Shown: piece after piece, positions 56,459 through 64,000 of the stretch
Layout: each line of letters opens with the position of its first letter
Numbering within the stretch: position 1 is the first letter of the stretch
NCBI RefSeq assembly: GCF_017591425.1
Contig: NW_024464918.1
Coordinates: forward strand, 5,516,001 to 5,580,000
Source of the DNA: Ochotona curzoniae
Taxonomy: Eukaryota; Chordata; Mammalia; Lagomorpha; Ochotonidae
Direction: 5' to 3'
Length of the DNA stretch: 64,000 nucleotides
Position numbers and translations under genes: made by a program
Notes under the pieces: generated by a model
What the model saw: the letters and a program-made list of their open reading frames with translations, nothing else
Told to the model about the DNA's origin: nothing
The model's database searches: none

Positions 56459-57209
56459 TAAGCAAAGGATCTGAATACACATTTTCCAAGAGCAGACACC
56501 AAAATGGGCAAGAGGTATTTGGAAAAAAATTGTTGAAGGTCATTAATTTTAAGGGAAATGCTCATTTAACCCACTATGATATATTGCCTCATTCCTGTTA
56601 CAATAATTAGTGTCAAAAGGCCAATGATAACAAATGATTGTGAAAGCATAGAAATAAGAACCCTGCTACCCATGGATAGGAATGCACATTGTGCACTGTG
56701 GAAAACAATATGGATATTTCTATAAAGAAATGAAAAATACAGCTATCATGTGACCAGCAATCCCACTTTGGGCAACTACCCAAACAGAATGAAATCTTCA
56801 CGTGGTAAAGATAAGAGTACTCTGGGTTTTTTTTTTTAAGTACAATACACGAGAGTGAAAAATAGTAGCTACCAGGGATCACAGGGTGCACCAGGCTTGG
56901 AGGGTTTGGAGGAAGAAAATGGAGATGTAGATCAAAGGTCACAAAGTTATAAATTCACAGGATGAACAGGTGTAAAGAACTGTATGTACAACATGCGGAC
57001 TCCAATTAGTACAACTGTTCTTTATTTTGGATTTCTTTCAAATGATTAGACTTTAACAACACATGCATGGTACAAGAATGAAGATCAAAAGGAAAGGAGT
57101 AAGTGTGAGATGAGGAATATCTCAATTCAGTTCACTGCAGCTTTTTACTGCCTATAGACACCCTTAAACAACATGTTATAAACCCAAAATATATATGATA
57201 AATTAAAAA

Positions 57210-57410
57210 AAAAAACTGTGATATCTGGAATCAAACCCTGGATATGAATCTGTAACTTATTGCTCATGTGCTCCCCAAAAAGTCACCACTGCATTTTTCC
57301 AGCCCTTGATTCCCTCCTCCATAAAACAGGAGCATAGTAATGCTTGTCTTATAAGAAGCTTACCTGAAGTAAAATACTGAGTTTGCCCAATGCCTAGTAT
57401 CTAAGAGCTC
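57210..57410 (-). repeat. MIR-like, minus strand
   Basis: 'atcaaaccctggatatgaat', 'ctccataaaacaggagcata' and 'gcccaatgcctagtatctaa' follow MIR in complement, diverged. Confidence 0.55.
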
Positions 57411-58049
57411 AAAAAATTAGCAGATACTGTCCTTTACAGGAAAACCTACTAGAAGAATAATCATAATCCACAAAAGATATATTTTTTACCTTATTTCCAG
57501 GACTTACAGATTTGGAATATCATTTTTTTTTCTCCTATTGAAGTCATTTCAACATATTTCCATAGCAACAAAGCAAATGAGACATGCTTCAAAGGCAACA
57601 TAATGGTAGTTTATTGATGCTCTAGCTTCATCTTTATTCAGAAGGCAAGAAGCCCTTACTTATAAACCCATAATTAGGGAGCAGTTATTATCCAAGAAAA
57701 TGGAGTCCTTTTCACACTGAACTGTCTCTGGTGCAAAACTAAAGACCAGCTCCTCGTGAAGTGGTGTTCTAAAAAGATCCCTGGCTAAGTGTTCATAATG
57801 TCCCTACTTATCATCAAAGTGAACAGCTTTGTTGGGTCAGGATCACCCTCACTTGAAGTTGTTAGTGCAGAAGCGTTACACGGCCTACAAACACCCCACA
57901 CTGCAAGAGGCAGATTCAGAAACTGCTCACATGGACTCTCTGCGGCTGAACTTCAGAGCTGACTTAAAAGTGCTCCCTGCTCAGCAGTGGCAAGAGCAAG
58001 TCTCAGGATGGCATGTGTCATGTCCTGCCATTGCTGAAAAGCAGCAACA

Positions 58050-58091
58050 ATGAAAACAAAACAAAACAAAATTTAAAAAAAAAAAAAAAAG
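58050..58091 (+). repeat. A-rich simple repeat
   Basis: Five-base 'aaaac' units followed by an A run of about 16 ('aaaacaaaacaaaacaaaat'). No SINE or processed copy is evident upstream of it. Confidence 0.85.
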
Positions 58092-59277
58092 GCAAGCCGA
58101 AAATCTTTTTTTCAGTCTCCTCCTTCACTCCTTTTTCTAGTTGAGTTTGACCTCAGGTGAGATCCAAAAGCTCCTTGAGAAGCACAATATTTAAAAAAAC
58201 TAAATAAGTATTGCATTTTGTCGCCCACTAAGGGTAGCCCAGCAAAGCATGCATATCTCTGGGTGGAATGGAACCTTCCCTGTTGCTCCAAAAAGCAAGA
58301 GCCAGGAAGCAAATAACAGAGCATGGAGCACATATTCCCTCAGAAGGGCTTGTGAAGAAAATTCTAAATGATCTGTGTTATCGCCAAACAGTAGCCTTGC
58401 AGCTCAGTTTCTGGCATACAAGAGACGGATACAAACAGGGCTCTCTGTAGGTGAACAATGTTTCCTTAGAAGAATATAGCACAGCCTCTCTACCCCATGA
58501 CTACATCCAAACGCCAAGAAAGCGCCTTTCAGGAGTTTCACACAAATATGTTAGAAGTGACTGACAACTCATTCCTGGGCGTTTGTGCATTGAAGTGGTC
58601 GATCTCAGTTTTAGCTGAGCAGAGAAGGCAGATTCAGAAAGAGTATCCCAGGCTGCCTCCATCCCTGGGCCTATGGACACTGGGGAAAGGGAAAAAGAAA
58701 GGAAGTTGAAGCCTCTGGATGTCATTACACATCAGCAAAGATGTTAACCAAACTCGACTGAAAGAAGCAACTAGGGAAAAAAACACACTTTTTGTATGTT
58801 GGTCCTTCCCGTGAGGAATTCCTACTGCCCAATACAACTCTTGCCCATGCTTTCCACATCTGGAATCAGAGTATAGAATACTGATGCGACTTCCAGCAGC
58901 CAGTCAGATGTAACACAGATAAAGTGATAAGCATTTGACTGTTTGACAGAGGGTTCTCTTCTAAATGATGTGTGAGTTTGCACCACAGTAGTATGTTATC
59001 TTTGCAAAGGGTGACAAGTATTCACATCCAAGGTTCCAGGTCAGGCTGTTCTTTTCCTGCATTCATTCAGCTGGGTAAATTTAAAGAGGCCTTAAAGAGG
59101 CTAGGAAGGGATGACCTCACCTACTCAGGCAAACAAATGCTCCGCCTCCAACTGACCTGGGCTATGTTGTAAAGAAATACCCTGTCAGTCTCTCTGCAGC
59201 TTGACATAACAGAAGAATGGAAATGACCAACACAGGACGCGTTCTAAGAACCAGGCACGGTGTTCGCCTCTTGTGTT

Positions 59278-59604
59278 TGGTTAAAATTTATTTAAAAGAC
59301 AGAATGACAAAAAGGGGGGGAGAGGGGAAAGACAGAAGAATTTTCCATCCACTGGTTAGCTTCCCAAATGCCTAGAACAACCAGGGCTTGAGGCAGACTG
59401 ACACCAGTAGCCTGAACTCCAGCCAGGACTCCCATGTGAGTAACAGTATGCCAAGCATTCGGGCCTCAACCACAGCCTCCATGGGCACGTAAGCAGGGAG
59501 CTGCATCAGAAGCAGAGCAGTCAGGGATCAAACCAACACTCAGATACGGGATGTGGGGTATTGCAGGCAGCAGCTTAGCCTGCTGTGCCACGATGCCAGC
59601 CCCA
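59278..59604 (-). mobile_element. C-type SINE, minus strand
   Basis: 'aaaatttatttaaaagacag' (tail side), 'catccactggttagcttccc', 'gggagctgcatcagaagcag' and 'gccacgatgccagcccca' (head side) are complements of the consensus blocks. Confidence 0.9.
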
Positions 59605-60592
59605 GCTTCTTCACTTCCACTCATTTCATTCTAACAAGTCCAGGAGGAAATTCTGAAGAAGGTGATGACAACCCATTTGAAAAACCAGTGCACAGGAACC
59701 TATTTATACCAGATTATGCAGCCAACAGAAAGCAAAAGCAAGGAAGAATTTTCTATTTCAAATGCCCATACTCTTTCCAAGTCTTTGGGGGTGGGGGCTG
59801 GGGACATTGTGAGACATACTTAAAGATTAGTGAGAAAGAAGAGACACTGACCCTAATAAGCAGAACTGATCGTTGCTGATACACTAGGATATCAGCTGCC
59901 AATCTTTAAGACTATATTTGTCTAAAATCAGTGTGTGAGACAATAAAGAATTTAAAACAGGAAAGTATAACTATGAAAACTTAAAAAAAATCATCTGAAC
60001 CCAATACCAAGAAAAACACTATTTACCATCATTTCAAGTGAAATCTTCATTCATATTTATATACATCGAATGAAAAGTGGATAAGTAGGTAAAATGGGAT
60101 CGGTATAATATTGTCACAAAGCGAACATATATTGCAAAGGTACTGTGCAAATAAAAATCTCGGATTTAATCTTACATTTATCAAATGAAAACAGAATCAA
60201 TGAAATTGAAGGGAATGGTGAACTTCAATTAAATATTTCTTCAGAACTAAAAAAATTTCCTAAAAGCTCCTCTACTATGAACATAGCCAGGAAAAGCACT
60301 AAAATACTGCAATGATTATTTCTTTAATGACACTTCTTACTATGGATCAACTCTGTTGTAAAAGGAATGTCACAGGATTAACCTCTTCTCTCCCATTTTC
60401 CTCCCATTCACAATTGTATTAGTTTTTCTTTTTTACATTGCCTAACTTTAATATTAACACTTTTATGGCTAGCCGTAAATATCAAGACCTTTATAAAACA
60501 GTTTTTATAAGGTGATTCATATGGACACAAAGTTCATCAGCATTTCCTTTTATCACAGCTTTTCAACTCTAGATTCTTTTATTTTGATTCAT

Positions 60593-60664
60593 CTCTCAGT
60601 TGGTGGGATTTTGTTCTTCAGTAATTTTCTCTCAGTTGGTGGGATTTTGTTCGTTAGTAATTTT
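60593..60664 (+). repeat. 36-bp tandem duplication
   Basis: Two adjacent copies of a 36-base unit starting 'ctctcagttggtgggatttt'. They differ at two positions ('ttcttcag' versus 'ttcgttag'). Confidence 0.95.
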
Positions 60665-61384
60665 CTACAAGAAGGGGTCATGGGTGACCGGTGTTCTTTC
60701 TAGCAAGCCTATATGACTCATTTTTTTACTAACACTGTGGTTTTTACATTTCTAAGGCTTCTGGAAAAAACATTTCTCCCACCAGAATAAACACAGCAGG
60801 CAACACCAGGTGGTCTCAAACTCATTCAGCTTATCTTGTTTAGCTGCACAAGGCTTTAGGGAACACTTAGGGCCCCATAAATTTCCAAGTGGAAATTCCA
60901 TGTGGGTCAGGGTGAGCTTATTCAAGAGAAGTCCTGGTCATTTGCATGTCATTGCCTCAGATAACGAAAATCATTCCAGCTGACTTCTGAACACTGGATT
61001 TTCAAAGTACTCATTAGTATGAAACCATTTATGGAACACATATAGCTCTTTCCAACAAGGGTACTATGACTGCTTATTACAAGGATACATTAAAATGAGA
61101 CTAATAAAACTGAAATAAGGTTGGGAAATTCAAACCAAAGAAAGAATAAAGATGTCCCAAAGACGAATAAAGGTGACTTGAGTCAGCTGCTAAAGTACTA
61201 ACTTCCTAAAGACTTAAAAACCAAACCAGGCAATGGTGTTTCGAGACCCCTCCCATGGGCCACCTGTACCCTCTGTTCAGGGAAACTGCATGAGCAAAAG
61301 CAGGGAAAAGATCTCCCTGGGTTTCAACATAAAAGCCACAGAGAATAATTCCAGCACTAAGGCCTTTTCCCCCATCATAGGTTA

Positions 61385-61500
61385 GAGCATAGTGTGTAGG
61401 TTTTGGCATCAGAAAATGTCCACAGATTCCTGTGTGACCTTAGACGAGTCGTTTCTCTTCCCTGAGCCTGTTTCCTCATTGGCAGGCTTGGGGTCTCCTT
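61385..61500 (-). repeat. MIR fragment, minus strand
   Basis: 'ttcctgtgtgaccttagacg' then 'ccctgagcctgtttcctcat' is the complement of the MIR core. It lies next to the L1 insertion at 61.56 kb. Confidence 0.65.
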
Positions 61501-61559
61501 GGGAGCTCTCCGGATTGACACCCCGCAGCAGCTGAGACACACTGCACAGAGCAACTGTT

Positions 61560-62418
61560 TTTTTTTTATGTGATACAGTTTTATAGGCACTGGGATTCCC
61601 CCCACCTCTCCCACAACCCTTCCCCCATGGTGGATTCCTCCACCTTGCTGCATAACCACAGTTCAAGTTCAGTTGAGATTCCTTAATTGCAAGCATATAC
61701 CTAGCATAAAGTCCAGCATCTTATTGTCCAGATAAGTTCAGTGGCTTCTTGGGGAGACCTTCTCTGGTCTGAAGGTAGAGCTAACAGGGTAAAGTTCCAG
61801 TCAGTTAAAAACCCCAACAAAACATCAGCAACAATATACAATGTTATGGAATTAATTGACATAGCATTGAGTAAACAATATGTTAAAGATAATGCAAGTT
61901 CAATTCTTCAAAACACATGGGTTGAGATGGCATCAATGACAGGTTCAAAAACTAACAAATAAATAAACAAACAAAAATTACAGGTTAAATCAAGGCAAAC
62001 ATGTAGTATCTAACCTTTTGGGATTTGCTCATTTCCCTTAGCATTATAGTTTCCAGTTGGGCCCATTTAGCCAAAAAGAACTGCATTTTGTTTTTTTAAT
62101 AGTTGAGTAGTATTCCATGGAGTAGATGAACCAAAGCTTTCTTATCCAATCTTCTGCTGATGGGCATTTTGGTTGCTTCCATGTTTTTGCAATTACTGAT
62201 TGTGTTGCTATGAACATAGGGATGCATGTTGCTTTGTCGTGAAACAGGTGTTTTGGATATATTCCTAGGAGTGCTATTGCTGGGTCATATGGTATGCAGA
62301 TTTTGAGTTGTTCGAGTGTTCTCCAGACTGATTTCCATAAAGGCTATACCAACTTGCAGCTCCACCAGCAATGGAGTAGGGTTCCCTTTTCCCCACATCC
62401 TCGCCAACAAGTGTCGCT
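61560..62418 (-). mobile_element. 5'-truncated L1 (ORF2 C-terminus and 3' UTR) with target-site duplication
   Basis: Minus strand: poly-A is seen as poly-T at 61,558-61,569, next to the 3' terminus ('gatacagttttataggcact'). Upstream lies the end of ORF2, with GTLLHCWWSCKLV, DPAIALLGIYPK, IAKTWKQPKCPS and YSMEYYSTIKKNK, classic L1 ORF2 C-terminal motifs. 'gagcaactgtt' occurs at 61,549-61,559 and again at 62,419-62,429. Only about 0.86 kb is present, with no endonuclease or reverse transcriptase core, so it cannot move by itself. Confidence 0.93.
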
Positions 62419-62577
62419 GAGCAACTGTTCTTTCCAGTGTGACATTTGCTTCTCTTCCACTGAGGGGTAGGGGATAGGTTGTTTGGAATCACACACTCGA
62501 GTTTTTGGGAACTTGTTCCCTGATCCCTGTCCTAGTCTCATCCACCCCATGAGGAAAAGGTTCTATGGGCCCAGACT

Positions 62578-62902
62578 TGGGGTGGGCATTGTGACGCAGC
62601 TGGTATTCCATATAAGCACTGGTTTGCATCCCAGCTGCTCCATCTCTGAACCAGTTCCCTGTTAATGCAACCAGGAAAGCAAAAGAGAATGACCCAAATG
62701 CTTGGGTCCCTGTCACCTACATGGGAGACGTGGATGGAGTCCTGGCTCCTGCATTTGTCCTGACTCAGCTCTGGCTGTTGCGGTCATCTAGGGAGTGAAC
62801 CAGCCAGTAGAAGCTCTTTCTCTGTCTCTCCCTCTTCCTCTGTAACTCTATCTTTCAGATAAATAAAATAAATATTTCTTTTAAAAAAAATAAAATAGAA
62901 AA
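62578..62902 (+). mobile_element. C-type SINE, plus strand
   Basis: 'gggtgggcattgtgacgcag', 'ctggtttgcatcccagctgc' (B box), 'cttgggtccctgtcacctac' and 'agataaataaaataaat'. Flanking 'gggcccagact' and 'gggccagact' look like a target duplication with a one-base length difference. Confidence 0.91.
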
Positions 62903-63178
62903 GGGCCAGACTGGGAACTCCATAGTCCCTAAACACTGAAAAGTATAGGCTATCGCTTCATATACAGCCCCCAATACAAATAAGACTAAAGAATAAACTA
63001 AATACAAGGAAGGTAAACAAAGTTCTCACCCCAACCCCCCACATACTACATAATGCCTCTGAAGTTATTGTAAAAAAAAGCAAATATCAAATTATTCTCC
63101 CCCCCCATACATACATATAGAGTTTTCCTTCTTTGTTTTGCCCCTTTGGTTTGTATCTCTAGGTTTATACATTTTTGT

Positions 63179-63180
<2 letters not shown>

Positions 63181-63229
<49 letters not shown>
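63181..63229 (+). repeat. (TG)n microsatellite
   Basis: About 24 perfect TG dinucleotides. It produces spurious Val/Cys- and Thr/His-repeat open frames on the two strands. Confidence 0.98.
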
Positions 63230-63231
<2 letters not shown>

Positions 63232-63671
63232 CTTTCTATGTGTGTAGAAAAACTTGGGGCAATGATCTGTGTTTTGGGAATTTGCACAGAACCAGCCAGT
63301 CCAGTGGCAGTGAAAACAAGACCTGTGCCTGGGATACTGCGAGAGGTACCTAGGATCAGCACAGCCTGCAGCTTGTGGAAAGGACCAGATGTAACTGCTG
63401 TGGGTAATCTCCTTGCCGCTGATGACACCCTCACAGTAGCCTGCCCCTGTCCTGTCCTTCACCCCCTTCCATGGCCTCTTTGGTAGATCAGTTGAGGTAC
63501 TCAACCTTCTACACTTTCCTTTCTCCTTGGCTCAGCAAAGCACTGTGCCACCCATGTATACAGGAGAGGCACACAGAACTGTGGTGATTCAGCAGGACCA
63601 AAGAGGGGCAGCCGAGTCTTCCTGATCATGTCACTGACACATTGCCCAGCTCATTTGTTTGGTTCTCTTTT

Positions 63672-63990
63672 TAAAGTCTTACTTATGACTTCATTTGTAT
63701 ATGAAAGGCAGAGTGACAGAGAGACAGAGATTTTGCATTCACTTATTCCCTTTCCAGATGCCTGCAACAGCCAAGGTTGGGCCAGGTCAAAGCCAGGAGC
63801 ACAGAACTCCATCTGGTCTTCCACATAAAGTGGCAGGAACACAAGAGCTTGATTCACCAAACATTGCCTCCCAGAGTGTGCATGAGCAGGACAATACATT
63901 GGAAGTGCAGCGGGGACCCGACTCCAGGTACTCTGGCCTGGGACGCAAGCATGTTGAATTGCACTTTAACTCTATGCCAAATGTCCACCC
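63672..63990 (-). mobile_element. C-type SINE, minus strand, near the window edge
   Basis: 'aaaggcagagtgacagagag', 'tcacttattccctttccaga', 'caaagccaggagcacagaac' and 'gggacccgactccaggtact' are complements of the family blocks. The head is diverged, so the exact right end is uncertain. Confidence 0.85.
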
Positions 63991-64000
63991 TATTCCTTTG

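Larger units (their letters stand above)
55870..57060 (+). mobile_element. Old L1 ORF2/3' fragment, split by a SINE
   Basis: Left half: 'aaagcttctacacagcaaag', 'gaagatatttaccaatcata' and 'tatctgatcaatggtgaata'. Right half (from 56,459): 'ccaagagcagacaccaaaat', 'gtgcactgtggaaaacaata' and 'gaccagcaatcccactttgg'. The two halves are collinear with L1 ORF2 once the SINE at 56,093-56,458 is removed. Multiple stops. Confidence 0.85.
51929..64000 (-). other. DOCK2 intron 2, 3' part
   Basis: Exon 2 (expected AIYNFQGSGAPQLSLQIGD) was looked for and not seen, so this is taken as intron 2 to the edge. Contents: CA repeat (52.5 kb), MIR cluster (53.1-53.8 kb), C-SINE and MaLR-like LTR (54.5-55.1 kb), old L1 interrupted by a C-SINE (55.87-57.06 kb), C-SINE (59.28 kb), short tandem duplication (60.6 kb), young L1 fragment (61.56-62.42 kb), C-SINE (62.58 kb), TG repeat (63.18 kb) and C-SINE (63.67 kb). 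57.5-59.2 and 59.6-61.3 kb are mostly unassigned. Confidence 0.82.

Noticed and set aside
63046..63504. 152-residue minus-strand open frame with a Thr-His run, and Val-Cys run frames on the plus strand
   Set aside because: Created by the TG microsatellite; no start context, family match or splice evidence.
51929..64000. DOCK2 exon 2 or the promoter
   Set aside because: No sequence encoding the expected SH3 start was found on the minus strand, and there is no CpG-rich promoter-like stretch.

Overview
This is mammalian nuclear DNA, almost certainly from a lagomorph and most likely a pika (Ochotona). The species call rests on sixteen tRNA-derived C-type SINEs whose better-preserved copies (15.9 kb, 45.5 kb) carry the pika-style head with 'cctcgccttg', 'gggatcccatatgggcgcc' and the tail 'aataaataaatc'. 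It is an inference from repeat style and was not tested by a search.

The one real gene is DOCK2, on the minus strand. It is the blood-cell Rac guanine-nucleotide exchange factor that works with ELMO1 in lymphocyte and neutrophil migration. Twenty consecutive coding exons are visible, called exons 3 to 22 by comparison with the human gene. They run from 51,928 (upstream) down to 8,805 (downstream). Every one has AG/GT splice sites, all reading phases join, and no stop or frameshift interrupts the 2,140 coding bases. These cover roughly residues 43 to 756: the end of the SH3 domain, the ELMO-contacting helical N-terminal region, the complete DHR-1 (C2-like, PIP3-binding) domain in exons 14-18, and the start of the armadillo-like helical region. 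Exons 1-2 lie beyond the right edge. Exon 23 onward, including the catalytic DHR-2 domain, lies beyond the left edge.

Layout: 1-8.8 kb is part of intron 22, with an LTR relic, LINE-2 and two SINEs. 8.8-14.7 kb holds exons 22-16. 14.7-25.1 kb is two large introns around exon 15, with a rearranged L1 at 16.2-18.0 kb. 25.1-29.4 kb is a dense cluster of exons 14-10. 29.4-36.6 kb is the largest complete intron, with nested SINEs and an MLT1-type LTR. 36.6-51.9 kb holds exons 9-3. 51.9-64 kb is part of intron 2, with L1 copies, SINEs and microsatellites. Everything outside exons is intron populated by ancient repeats (MIR, L2, MaLR LTRs, old L1) and lineage-specific ones (C-SINEs, pika-type L1 3' ends).

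I found no other protein-coding gene, structural RNA gene, CRISPR array or novel multi-gene system. The points worth a second look are: a nine-A coding run against the exon 4 splice donor; a mosaic L1 with segments in alternating orientation; several nested insertions with target-site duplications that order the events; two candidate mariner-like elements each hit by a C-SINE; and four L1 3' termini that seem to define a local L1 family.
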